Source of the DNA: Nonomuraea polychroma
Lineage (GTDB): Bacteria > Actinomycetota > Actinomycetes > Streptosporangiales > Streptosporangiaceae
Assembly (NCBI RefSeq): GCF_004011505.1
Contig: NZ_SAUN01000001.1
Span: 5,208,001 to 5,272,000, forward strand
Length of the DNA stretch: 64,000 nucleotides
Reading direction: 5' to 3'
Below are positions 1 through 8,084 of the stretch, piece after piece; position 1 is the stretch's first letter; each line of letters begins with the position of its first letter. The notes beneath the pieces are model-generated. The model was not told where the DNA came from. It did no database searches and worked only from the letters and a program-made list of their open reading frames with translations. The position numbers and the translations under genes are program-made.

Positions 1-56
1 CGACGGCTCTTCTGCTTCGGAACGACGACGACGGACGTGGCTTCTGCCACGGACAT
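1..56 (-). CDS. Partial CDS (N-terminus only), unknown product
   Basis: A leftward gene starts with ATG at 54-56 and runs off the window edge. The visible N-terminus reads MSVAEATSVVVVPKQKSRR, which I do not recognise. A purine-rich ribosome binding site (GAGGAGAGG on the minus strand) precedes the ATG at suitable distance, and this is the main support for a real start. It lies downstream of the VOC gene on the same strand with about 95 bp between them. That gap holds a small GGCCC-TCGT-GGGCC hairpin. Confidence 0.5.
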   Translation of the reverse strand, partial: MSVAEATSVVVVPKQKSR

Positions 57-151
57 GCGCGAATCCCCTCTCCTCGCAGACCAGGTGGCCCACGAGGGCC
101 GAGAGAATCAAACCAGGATTCGGTCCTCCTAATTCCCGGTTATCAGATATT

Positions 152-928
152 TCATTCGGGCTCGTTGAGCTGGATGGCGGAGAAGACCGCGCCCTGCGGG
201 TCGATCAACATCGAGAACGGACCGGGCGGCGCGTCCATCGCCCGGACGAGCACCTGCGCGCCCAGCCGCTCGGCCGCCGCGGTGGTGGCGCCGAGGTCGT
301 CCACCGCGAAGTAGGTCATCCAGAACGAGGGAGTGTCCGGCGGGTAGTCGGAAGCCATCTCCATCATGCCCGCGATGGCCGGCTCGCCCGCGTGCCACTC
401 GGTGTATTTGACGCCGCCCATCTCCAGCAGCTCCGGCCGCCAGCCGAAGACCTCGGAGTAGAAGCGCTCGGCGGCCGCCGGGTCGCGCGTGATCAGCTCG
501 TTCCAGCAGAACGAGACCGGCTCGTTGACCAGCTCCGCGCCGTGATGGTTCGCCGCCTGCCAGGCGGCCGCGTGGGAGCCGTCGGGAGCGCGGAAGACGG
601 TCATGCTGCCTTCCTCGAAGACCTGCATCGGCTCCATGACGACGGTGCCGCCGGCGTTCTTGATCCGCTCGGCGAGCGCGGTGATGTCGTCGGTCGCCAT
701 GTACGTGTTCCAGGACGAGGGCATCCCCTCGCCCATGACCGGTCCCACTCCGGCGACCTTCTTGCCCTCGTAGGTGAACATGCCGTAGCCGCCGGCCGCC
801 GGGTCGTCGACCATCTCGGCCTGCCAGCCGAAGATCTCGCTGTAGAACCGGGCGGATCCGCCGACGTCGGTGCTGGACAGGTCCACCCAGCAGGGGACTC
901 CGGGGTCATACCCACTGCGTTGCGCCAT
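152..928 (-). CDS. Two-domain VOC (glyoxalase/dioxygenase-like) family protein
   Basis: The 258-aa protein contains two tandem VOC modules. The first spans about residues 8-125 (GVPCWVDLSSTD, ARFYSEIFGW) and the second about 135-255 (VSFCWNELITRD, AERFYSEVFGW). The repeated FYSEIFGW/FYSEVFGW segments show the duplication. This architecture is common in actinobacterial proteins related to the mycobacterial CFP30B group. Their substrates are mostly unknown, so no reaction is assigned. The ATG start has a strong GGAGG site just upstream. The gene is divergent from the ABC exporter pair and appears monocistronic. Confidence 0.85.
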   Translation of the reverse strand: MAQRSGYDPGVPCWVDLSSTDVGGSARFYSEIFGWQAEMVDDPAAGGYGMFTYEGKKVAGVGPVMGEGMPSSWNTYMATDDITALAERIKNAGGTVVMEPMQVFEEGSMTVFRAPDGSHAAAWQAANHHGAELVNEPVSFCWNELITRDPAAAERFYSEVFGWRPELLEMGGVKYTEWHAGEPAIAGMMEMASDYPPDTPSFWMTYFAVDDLGATTAAAERLGAQVLVRAMDAPPGPFSMLIDPQGAVFSAIQLNEPE

Positions 929-1096
929 TGCAACCTCCTATGACGTGGGGCTCATCGTCAGACTCTCACCCCCGGCCGACTGTTTCCGAGGAACGAGCGG
1001 GTCAAGACCTGTCCATATCCGGTCGTGTTCCCCGAATGCCGCGCCTGTGCTCACCTGTGGCCCGGACCGCCTGGCGTAGTCCCTACACTCGTGGTC

Positions 1097-2005
1097 ATGG
1101 AATCCCCAGCCGTCGAGATCGTCGACCTGGTCAAACGTTACGGCGGCGCCACCGCCCTCGACGGCCTCACGCTCCGTGCCGAGCGCGGCGCGGTGACCGC
1201 CGTCCTCGGCCCCAACGGCGCCGGCAAGACGACCACGGTCGAGATCTGCGAGGGATTCCGCACGGCCGACTCCGGCACGGTGAAGGTGCTGGGGCTGGCG
1301 CCCCAGCGGCCCGAGCTGCGGCCCCGGGTGGGGATCATGCTCCAGGCGGGCGGGGTGCCGCCGGCGATGCGCTGCGGCGAGTGGCTGCGCCTGGTCGCCC
1401 GCTTCTACGCCCACCCCCTCGACGCCCAGGCCCTGCTGACACGGCTGGGGCTGGTCGATCACGCGCGGACCCCGTACCGGCGGCTGTCGGGCGGGCAGCA
1501 GCAGCGGCTGTCGCTGGCCGCGGCCGTGATCGGTCGGCCCGAGCTGGTGTTCCTCGACGAGCCGACCGCCGGGCTGGACCCCCAGGCCAGGCACGCCTGC
1601 TGGGAGCTGGTGGGCCAGCTGCGCGCCGCGGGCGTGTCGGTGGTGCTGACCACGCATCACATGGACGAGGCCGAGCGACTGGCCGACCACGTGGTGATCA
1701 TCGACAGGGGGCGGGTGGTGGCCGAGGGCACGCCTGCCTCGCTGACCGGCGCGGAGCGGCAGCTCAGATTCCGCGCGCGGCCGGGGCTGGCGCTGGAGGA
1801 GCTGCTCAACGCGCTCCCGGCGGGCAGCGCGGCCAAGGAGTCGCCCGCCGGCCACTACATCATCGAGGGCCTGGTGGGTCCGGAGCTGCTGGCCACGGTG
1901 ACGGCCTGGTGCGCGTCCGAGGGCGTCACGGCCGACGACCTGCGCATCGAACGGCGCACCCTCGAGGACATCTTCCTCGAGCTGACCGGCAGGGAGCTGC
2001 GATGA
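1097..2005 (+). CDS. ABC transporter ATP-binding protein (ABC-2 exporter type)
   Basis: The 302-aa nucleotide-binding subunit has Walker A GPNGAGKTT at about residues 38-46, signature LSGGQQQR, and Walker B LVFLDEPTAGLD followed by the TTHHMDEAERL switch region. These are the hallmarks of DrrA/CcmA-like exporters. ATG 1097 is preferred to a longer upstream reading because the conserved core (VEIVDLVKRYGG) begins right after it; GTG 1091 is also possible. The stop overlaps the permease ATG (ATGA), so the two subunits are translationally coupled. The cargo (drug or lipid) cannot be read from sequence. Confidence 0.93.
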   Translation: MESPAVEIVDLVKRYGGATALDGLTLRAERGAVTAVLGPNGAGKTTTVEICEGFRTADSGTVKVLGLAPQRPELRPRVGIMLQAGGVPPAMRCGEWLRLVARFYAHPLDAQALLTRLGLVDHARTPYRRLSGGQQQRLSLAAAVIGRPELVFLDEPTAGLDPQARHACWELVGQLRAAGVSVVLTTHHMDEAERLADHVVIIDRGRVVAEGTPASLTGAERQLRFRARPGLALEELLNALPAGSAAKESPAGHYIIEGLVGPELLATVTAWCASEGVTADDLRIERRTLEDIFLELTGRELR

Positions 2006-2769
2006 CCGCACTCGACTTCACCCCCGCACCCGGCGCGGCACCGTTCGGCCGCATGGTGCTGGCGCAGGCGGGCGCGGAGATCCGCGCGATGTTGCGCAAC
2101 GGCGAGCAGCTGCTGCTCACGCTGATCATCCCGGTGCTGCTGCTGGTGGGCTTCTCACTGGCGCCGCTGATCGACGTCGGCGGCGGGCGGCGGATCGACT
2201 TCCTGGCCCCCGGCGTGCTGGCGCTGGCGGTCATGTCCACGGCCTTCACCGGGCAGGCCATCGCGACGGGCTTCGAGCGCCGCTACGGCGTGCTGAAGCG
2301 GCTGGGTGCGACGCCGCTGTCCAGGGCCGGGCTCATGCTGGCCAAGACCACGGCCGTGGTGGCCGTGGAGGGCATCCAGGTCGTGTTGATCGTGGCGGTG
2401 GGGCTGGCGCTGGGGTGGCGGCCGCAGGGGTCGTTCCTGGGCGCGGCCCTGCTGATCGTGCTGGGGACGGCGGCCTTCAGCGGGCTCGCGCTGCTCATGG
2501 CGGGCACGCTGCGGGCGGAGGCGACGCTGGCCGGGGCCAACCTGGTCTACCTGGTGTTGCTGGGGGCGGGCGGGGTGATCTTCCCGCTGTCGAAGTTCCC
2601 CGCGGGAGTGCGGCCGGTGCTGGAGCTGCTGCCCATCTCGGCGCTCACCGGCGGCCTGCGCTCGGTGCTCGCCCAGGGTGTGGCGCTGCCGCTCGGCTCG
2701 CTGGCCGTGCTCGCCGGCTGGGCCGTCTTGTCGCTGGCGCTGGTCTCGCGCACGTTCCGCTGGGAGTGA
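2002..2769 (+). CDS. ABC-2 type transporter permease
   Basis: The 255-aa membrane protein has about six hydrophobic segments. The first follows a short cytoplasmic N-terminus (LLLTLIIPVLLLVGFSL). A cytoplasmic loop RRYGVLKRLGATPLSR is typical of ABC-2 permeases of the DrrB/NodJ type. It overlaps the ATPase stop by 4 bp and completes a half-transporter pair that should assemble as a dimer of both subunits in the cytoplasmic membrane. Its stop lies in one arm of an inverted repeat shared with the convergent MFS gene. Confidence 0.9.
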   Translation: MTALDFTPAPGAAPFGRMVLAQAGAEIRAMLRNGEQLLLTLIIPVLLLVGFSLAPLIDVGGGRRIDFLAPGVLALAVMSTAFTGQAIATGFERRYGVLKRLGATPLSRAGLMLAKTTAVVAVEGIQVVLIVAVGLALGWRPQGSFLGAALLIVLGTAAFSGLALLMAGTLRAEATLAGANLVYLVLLGAGGVIFPLSKFPAGVRPVLELLPISALTGGLRSVLAQGVALPLGSLAVLAGWAVLSLALVSRTFRWE

Positions 2770-2797
2770 CCCGACGGGGAGCGACGCGGCGTCACTC
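2764..2797. terminator. Inverted repeat between convergent genes, possible bidirectional terminator
   Basis: Arms GAGTGAC (2764-2770) and GTCACTC (2791-2797) are perfectly complementary around a 20-nt loop. Each arm contains the stop codon of one of the two convergent genes. There is no T-run, so a terminator role is tentative. Confidence 0.35.
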
Positions 2798-3997
2798 GGG
2801 CTGGGGCTGGGGGCGCTCGGTGTGGAGCGCGCCGTAGCGGCGGCGGGTGAGCGCGGCCACCGCCGTCAGCGGGATCACGGCGGCCGCGGCCACCCCGAAC
2901 AGCAGCGTGTACCGGCCGTCCTCGGCCAGCGGCCCGGCCACCCATGACGCGATCGCGCTGCCCACGAACAACGCCGAGGCGAAGAACGCGATCGTCGTCC
3001 CCCTGGCCTCCGGCACCACCGACGTGGCCCAGGTCTGCAGCGAGGAGTGCAGGAACGACCAGCCGCCGCCGAGCAGCAGCGCGGTGACGGCGACCGTCAC
3101 CATGCTGACGTGCACGGCCACGAGCGCGAACCCCGCGCACATCTGCGCACCGCCCACGGCCATCAGCACGGGCACGGGCCAGCGCCCCGACAACCGCTTG
3201 ACCACCTTCGTGAGCCCCCACAACCCCAGCCCGTACGCGGTGATGCCCAGGCCCGCCACCGCCGCCGCGATCCCCGAGTGCTCCAGCGCGGTGGCCAGGA
3301 ACGGCATGGCGCCGAGCATGATCGCGCCCTCGGTGAACGCCAGCGCGAAGACGAGCAGGGCCCAGCGTTGCCCGAGCACCATGCCCAGGTAGCGTGCCAT
3401 ACCGGGCCCGCCGCGCCCGCCGAGCCGGGGCGGCTCGGGCAGCGAGCGCAGGGCCAGCGCGCAGACGAGGGCGCAGGCGGCCGGCACGATGAACGCCGCC
3501 CGCCAGTCCACCAGCCCTGCCAGCGCACCGCCGAGCCCCGTGGCCAGGGCCGTGCCGAGCGCGGCGGCGCCCATGAGGTCCGTCAGGGCGCGCTGGCGTA
3601 CCGAGGGCTGGACCGTGTCGCCCACGTACGTCAGGCCCGTCGGGATCACCGCGCCGAAGCAGGCGCCCGCCACGACCCTCGCCGCCACCAGCGCTCCCAG
3701 CACCGGCATCAGCGCCGACACCAGCCCCGCCAGCGCCGCGCCCAGCAGCGCGCCGCGCATCACCCGCACCCGGCCGAACCGGTCCGACAGCATGCCCCAC
3801 AGCGGCTGCGTCAGCCCGTACGCCAGGTAGTAGCCGCTGGCGGCGGCCACCGACGCCGACAGCGGGACACGCAGGTCGGCGGCGATCATCACGAGCATGG
3901 GGCTCACGGCGAAGCGGTCGAAGCTGCTGACGAACGAGGCGACGGACAGGCCCAGCGGAGGCCGGGCGAGGCTCACGGGGGCGGCGGGGGCTTCCAT
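2792..3997 (-). CDS. MFS transporter
   Basis: The 401-aa protein has about twelve membrane spans and the MFS loop 2-3 motif GMLSDRFGRVRVM (about residues 70-85). It most resembles the drug:H+ or sugar-efflux type. ATG 3997 (MEAPAAP) is chosen over GTG 4027 because the hydrophobic core begins soon after it. The substrate is unknown. The gene is convergent with the ABC permease and divergent from the EamA transporter at 4095, and no regulator is adjacent. Confidence 0.9.
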   Translation of the reverse strand: MEAPAAPVSLARPPLGLSVASFVSSFDRFAVSPMLVMIAADLRVPLSASVAAASGYYLAYGLTQPLWGMLSDRFGRVRVMRGALLGAALAGLVSALMPVLGALVAARVVAGACFGAVIPTGLTYVGDTVQPSVRQRALTDLMGAAALGTALATGLGGALAGLVDWRAAFIVPAACALVCALALRSLPEPPRLGGRGGPGMARYLGMVLGQRWALLVFALAFTEGAIMLGAMPFLATALEHSGIAAAVAGLGITAYGLGLWGLTKVVKRLSGRWPVPVLMAVGGAQMCAGFALVAVHVSMVTVAVTALLLGGGWSFLHSSLQTWATSVVPEARGTTIAFFASALFVGSAIASWVAGPLAEDGRYTLLFGVAAAAVIPLTAVAALTRRRYGALHTERPQPQPE

Positions 3998-4094
3998 GTA
4001 GCACCACCCTAAATCCAGGAATGTCACCCGCCATCAGTAAGCTCTAGCGGTCGGCGCCATTCACCCGACATCTGATGTTTCTCCGAGGAGCTCC

Positions 4095-5009
4095 ATGACC
4101 GCCTTCGCCCTGGACGATCCCTTCGATCGCGGCTCCGGCCTGCCCAGGCCGGGGAATGTGCTGCGGGCGGCCGCCGACTCGATCCCGCCGTCGTCACTGG
4201 TGGTGCTGGCGATCTTCTCGGTGCAGCTCGGCGCCGGATTCGCCAAGGAGCTGTTCGCGGCGTTGCCGCCGAGCGCCGTGGTGTTCCTGCGCATCGCGGC
4301 CGGGGCGCTGCTGATGGGGGCTTTCGTCAGGCCCAGGCTGAAGGGGCTGGCCTGGCGCGACTGGGCGGTGGGGATCGCCTTCGGCGTGACACTGGCCGTC
4401 ATGAACCTGTCGTTCTACGAGGCGCTGTCGAGGCTGCCGATGGGCATCGCGGTGGCGATCGAGTTCCTCGGGCCGCTGGGCGTGGCCGTGGCGGCCTCGC
4501 GGCGCAGGATCGACCTGCTGTGGGTGGGGCTGGCCGGAGCCGGCGTGGTGCTGCTCGCCCCGTGGGGCGAGTCCGCCACCGTGAGCTGGGCCGGCATCGG
4601 GTTCGCGATGGTGGCCGGTGTCTGCTGGGCCGCTTACATCCTGCTGTCCTCGGCGGCCGGGCAGCGGTTTCCCGGCACGAGCGGGCTGACGTTCGCGATG
4701 ATCGTGTCGGCCGTGGTGATCGCTCCGGTCGGGGTCACGACGGGCGGAGCCGACCTGTTGCAGCCGGAGCTGCTGCTGATCGGGCTGGGCGTGGGGTTGT
4801 TGTCGTCGGTGATCCCGTACTCGCTGGAGCTGCAGGCGCTGCGGCGCATGCCCAAGCACGTGTTCGGCATCCTGATGAGCCTGGAGCCGGCGGTGGCGGC
4901 CATGATCGGGTTGTTGCTGCTCGGTGAGATCCTGCACGTGCAGCAGTGGGCGGCGATCGTGTGCATCGTGGCCGCCAGCCTGGGCTCGACCAGGAAGAGC
5001 AAGCAGTAG
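4095..5009 (+). CDS. EamA/RhtA-family DMT transporter
   Basis: The 304-aa inner-membrane protein has two EamA repeats with about ten spans in total. Recognisable blocks are SAVVFLRIAAGALL, LSFYEALSRLPMGIAVAIEFLGPLGVA and YSLELQALRRMPKHVFGILMSLEPAVAAMIG. These match the RhtA (threonine/homoserine exporter) branch. Amino-acid or metabolite efflux is the family expectation; the substrate is not shown by sequence. The gene is monocistronic and followed by a strong hairpin at 5016-5060. Confidence 0.9.
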   Translation: MTAFALDDPFDRGSGLPRPGNVLRAAADSIPPSSLVVLAIFSVQLGAGFAKELFAALPPSAVVFLRIAAGALLMGAFVRPRLKGLAWRDWAVGIAFGVTLAVMNLSFYEALSRLPMGIAVAIEFLGPLGVAVAASRRRIDLLWVGLAGAGVVLLAPWGESATVSWAGIGFAMVAGVCWAAYILLSSAAGQRFPGTSGLTFAMIVSAVVIAPVGVTTGGADLLQPELLLIGLGVGLLSSVIPYSLELQALRRMPKHVFGILMSLEPAVAAMIGLLLLGEILHVQQWAAIVCIVAASLGSTRKSKQ

Positions 5010-5327
5010 AGAGGTTCCGCCGCGCGCCCAGGGATGGGGTCTCTCGGGGCGCGCGGCGGAGGGCTCGGCTCGGTGGGCGGGGTGTGCCGAGCCCGCGGAA
5101 GGTCAGCGGAGTGCGGGGTTCCGCTGGACCAGGCTTGATGCCGTCCCTCGCCGGATCTCCGGCGTGCATGCGTGGCCGGTCCGGCGCGGTGGAGGGGCCA
5201 CGGGGCGGCCTACGGCCGTCGGACGACTGCGACTACGGTCAGCGTCTGAGTCCGGGTCTGCGTCGCTCGACCGGCCCGCATCGAGGGTACCTCCATCGGC
5301 GGGTGCTCGATCCCCGAATGTCGGAAG
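5010..5327. other. 318-bp intergenic region between convergent genes; only hairpins seen
   Basis: This stretch separates the EamA gene from the end of the hydroxyproline operon. It holds the long hairpin at 5016-5060 and a second one with arms CAGCGGA (5104-5110) and TCCGCTG (5120-5126). I see no convincing ORF or RNA gene in the remainder. Confidence 0.5.
5016..5060 (+). terminator. Hairpin terminator downstream of EamA gene
   Basis: A perfect 14-bp stem (5016-5029 with 5047-5060, core CCGCCGCGCGCCC) encloses a 17-nt loop and starts 7 bp after the stop codon. It lacks a U-tract, as many actinomycete terminators do. Confidence 0.65.
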
Positions 5328-5996
5328 TCAGTGCTCGGCCCAGATGCCGCGCACGTGTCCGATGTGCTCGTCCATGATGTGCGCGACGGCCGCGCCGTCG
5401 CCGCTCTTGAGCGCGTCGAGCAGCGCCAGGTGCTCCCTGGCCGAGTCGCCCAGCGCGCCGCGCTCGGACAACTGCGACAGGCCGTAGAGCCTGGCCCTGG
5501 TACGCAGGTCGCGGACGACCTCGACGAGGTGGGCGTTGCCGCACAGGGACAGCAGCTCGACGTGGAAGCGCAGGTCGGCGTCGACGTACGCGAGCAGGTC
5601 GCCGCGTTCGCCGGCCGAGACGATCTCCTCGGCGATGGGCCTGAGCCGCTCGAACTCCTCCGCCCGCGAGCTGTCGGCAAGCCGCGCCACCGTGGGCACC
5701 TCGATGAGCTGGCGGATCTCGGTGAGCTCGTCGAGGTCGCGGTCGGACAGCTCGGTCACCCGGAAGCCCTTGTTGCGCACCGCCTCGACCAGGCCCTCCT
5801 TGGCCAGGTCGAGCATGGCCTCGCGGACGGGCGTGGCCGAGACGCCGAACTGGGCGGCCAGCACCGGCGCGGAGTAGACCACCCCGGGCCGCATCTCTCC
5901 GGTGATCAGCGCCGCGCGCAACGCGTGCGCCACCTGCTCGCGCAGGCTCTGACGCTCCCCCACCATCGGCAGGTCGAGCCGGTCCTCGGCAGGCAT
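5328..5996 (-). CDS. GntR-family (FCD/FadR-type) transcriptional regulator
   Basis: The 222-aa protein has an N-terminal winged helix (about residues 14-75: LREQVAHALRAALITGEM, then FGVSATPVREAMLDLAKEGLV) and a C-terminal helical FCD ligand domain with RFHVELLSLCGN and the terminal HIMDEHIGHV histidines. It is the last gene of the leftward hydroxyproline operon, 12 bp after the OCD-family gene, so it is probably a pathway-specific regulator. FCD proteins usually bind a small carboxylate, here perhaps a pathway intermediate. A candidate operator is the palindrome at 12892-12902. Confidence 0.9.
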   Translation of the reverse strand: MPAEDRLDLPMVGERQSLREQVAHALRAALITGEMRPGVVYSAPVLAAQFGVSATPVREAMLDLAKEGLVEAVRNKGFRVTELSDRDLDELTEIRQLIEVPTVARLADSSRAEEFERLRPIAEEIVSAGERGDLLAYVDADLRFHVELLSLCGNAHLVEVVRDLRTRARLYGLSQLSERGALGDSAREHLALLDALKSGDGAAVAHIMDEHIGHVRGIWAEH

Positions 5997-6008
5997 CCGG
6001 CCATCCTC

Positions 6009-7055
6009 CTAAATCCACGCCTCGTACGCGGCGGCCGCGATCACGAGGTCTTCCCACGCCATGCCCGTGCTCTTGAACACGCGCGGCCCCGGGCCGGCGA
6101 CCACCTGCCCGGCGATCAGCTCGGCGAGGTTCCCGGCGAGATGACCAGTGGTGATCGTACCGTGGTGGATCGGGATGATCACATCCCCGGCCTCCGCCAG
6201 CGCGGCCGTCCTGGCCTCGACGACCACGGTGGCGCGGGCGATGAGGTCGTCGTCGAGCTCGCGGGCGCCGGGCTCGTGCGAGCCCACGGCGACGACGGTG
6301 ACGCCGTCGCGGGCGAGCTTACCGGGGAACAAGGGTTCTCTGGCGGTCGTGCAGCACACGATGAGGTCGGCCTCGGCCACCGCCTGCCCCACGGCGGCGG
6401 CTCCGGAAACGGGGTGGGCGGCGGCAGCGGGCTCGTGTGATGAGAGGGGCTGCTGGCGCCGTCGGCCGACGGGTGCCGAGCCACCGGCCGCATGCGGCTC
6501 GAGGGTGGAAGCCAGAGCGCGGGACGGGAGGCCGAGGGTGCGGCAGCGGGCGGCGAGGGACTCGGCGCGGCCCAGGTCGCGAGCGATGATCGTCACCTCG
6601 GTGACGGGCCGGACCTCGCGCAACGCCAGCACGTGCCCCCACGCCTGCGGCCCGCTCCCGAACACCACCAGCTTCCCGCCCTGCGGATCGGCCAGATGGC
6701 GGACCGCCAGGGCGGAGACGGCCGGGGTGCGCAGGGAGGTGATGGCGATGCCGTCCATGGCGGCCAGCGGCGCGAGCGTGTCGCCGTCCAGCAGCAGATA
6801 CGTCCCCTGGATCCGGGGCAACCCCCGCTCAGGGTTGCCGGGCGCGATGGTGACGGCCTTCACCCCGACATACCGCCCGGCGGCGGCGGGCATCAGGAGC
6901 AGTTGCCCGGCGGGCACGTCCACGACGGGCCGCTGCGGCGTGGCCTCCGGGTCGAGTCCGGCCCGCAGCGCGTCCTCCAGGATCCCCACGGCCCGCTCCA
7001 CGGGCAGCAGCCGCTCCAGGGTGGCGGCGTCGAGATACGGCAGAGCATCGGTCAT
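6009..7055 (-). CDS. Ornithine cyclodeaminase/mu-crystallin family protein (probable pyrroline-2-carboxylate reductase)
   Basis: This 348-aa NAD(P)-binding protein of the OCD/mu-crystallin family has PQRPVVDVPAG and YVGVKAVTIAPGNPERGLP near the substrate site and GKLVVFGSGPQAWGHVLAL as the Rossmann glycine motif. Members in hydroxyproline clusters (LhpI type) reduce delta1-pyrroline-2-carboxylate to L-proline, and context supports that over true ornithine cyclodeaminase. The ATG overlaps the upstream racemase-family stop by 4 bp. An insertion of about 40 mostly Ala/Pro/Arg/Ser residues follows RTLGLPSRA and precedes VAEADLIVCCTTAREPLFPG; it is not expected in the family. Confidence 0.82.
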   Translation of the reverse strand: MTDALPYLDAATLERLLPVERAVGILEDALRAGLDPEATPQRPVVDVPAGQLLLMPAAAGRYVGVKAVTIAPGNPERGLPRIQGTYLLLDGDTLAPLAAMDGIAITSLRTPAVSALAVRHLADPQGGKLVVFGSGPQAWGHVLALREVRPVTEVTIIARDLGRAESLAARCRTLGLPSRALASTLEPHAAGGSAPVGRRRQQPLSSHEPAAAAHPVSGAAAVGQAVAEADLIVCCTTAREPLFPGKLARDGVTVVAVGSHEPGARELDDDLIARATVVVEARTAALAEAGDVIIPIHHGTITTGHLAGNLAELIAGQVVAGPGPRVFKSTGMAWEDLVIAAAAYEAWI

Positions 7056-8020
7056 CGCAGCGTGAACCCCGTTCCCATCGGATCCTCCGGATCCAGCTCG
7101 AAGGTATGCCGCCCGGTCCGGTACGCCATGCCTTCGATCTCCGGCAGGACCCCTTCCTCGGCCACGCCGGCCACGCGAGCCCGGAAGACGCTGCCGACGA
7201 TGCTGCTGTGGACCAGCGTCCCGCGCAGCCCGGAGTCGTGCAGCAGCGCGAGCCGGGCCGCCGTGCCGGACCCGCAGGGCGACCGGTCGACCTCCCCGTC
7301 GGCGAACACCGTCACGTTCCGCTGATGCGTTATGCCGTCCACGTCCGGCAGCGCGTCGTAGAAGATCACCCCGTAGACGCCGGACAGCCGCTCGTCGGAA
7401 GGATGCCGGGAGGCCGGGTGGCCGGCCAGGTCCGCCTTGATGCGCCGGGCGTGCTCGATCAGCGCCGTCAGGTGCCGTGGCTCCACCGACAGCCCCAGCG
7501 CCCCGGCCGGGACGGACGCGTAGACGGCGCCGCCCCACGCCACGTCGACCTTGACGCCGCCGGCCGCCACGTCACGCGCCACCACGTACGACGGCACGCT
7601 GACGAACGTGACTCCCCGCACCCGCCCGCCGGAGCTGCGCACGCGGGCCGTGACCCGCCCGGACGGCACGTCGATCACCACGTCCGTGTCGCCGTCCGGG
7701 TCCGCCTCGACAAGGCCCTCCTGCACCGCGTACGCGCCCAGCGCGATCGTGCCGTGCCCGCACGCGGTCGAGAAGCCGTCCTTGTGCCAGAAGAGCGCGC
7801 CGAAGCGGGCGCCGGGGTCGTTCGGCGGGACCAGGAAGCAGCCGTACATGTCGGCGTGGCCACGCGGCTCGTGGCACAACAGCCGCCGCACGTCGTCGAA
7901 GTCCTCCATGGCGGCGGACCTTCGGGCCGGCACGTCCGCGCCGGGGATCTCGGCCACGCCTCCAGTGACGATCCTGAACGGCTCACCGCCCGTGTGGTAG
8001 TCGACAGTGGTAATGGTCAT
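7052..8020 (-). CDS. Proline racemase / hydroxyproline epimerase family protein (paralogue 1)
   Basis: The 322-aa protein opens with MTITTVDYHTGGEPFRIV. It carries both catalytic-type cysteines of the superfamily, in STACGHGTIALG and DRSPCGSGT. The Cys/Cys pair predicts a racemase or epimerase. The wording around the first Cys (KDGFSTACGHGTIALGAYAV) and the adjacent OCD-type reductase recall the trans-3-hydroxyproline dehydratase branch, where, as I recall, one Cys is replaced. Its substrate is therefore open: proline, 4-hydroxyproline or a 3-hydroxyproline. It lies between the second paralogue and the OCD gene in the same operon. Confidence 0.85.
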   Translation of the reverse strand: MTITTVDYHTGGEPFRIVTGGVAEIPGADVPARRSAAMEDFDDVRRLLCHEPRGHADMYGCFLVPPNDPGARFGALFWHKDGFSTACGHGTIALGAYAVQEGLVEADPDGDTDVVIDVPSGRVTARVRSSGGRVRGVTFVSVPSYVVARDVAAGGVKVDVAWGGAVYASVPAGALGLSVEPRHLTALIEHARRIKADLAGHPASRHPSDERLSGVYGVIFYDALPDVDGITHQRNVTVFADGEVDRSPCGSGTAARLALLHDSGLRGTLVHSSIVGSVFRARVAGVAEEGVLPEIEGMAYRTGRHTFELDPEDPMGTGFTLR

Positions 8021-8084
8021 GGTCCCGGCTCCGCCGGAACCATGACCAAAGTGCTGTGTTGATTGGTTCACTCGCTGCGCTCGC

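Noticed and set aside
928..2001. Long frame upstream of the ABC permease
   Set aside because: It lies inside the ATPase gene in another frame. The permease begins at the ATGA overlap at 2002.
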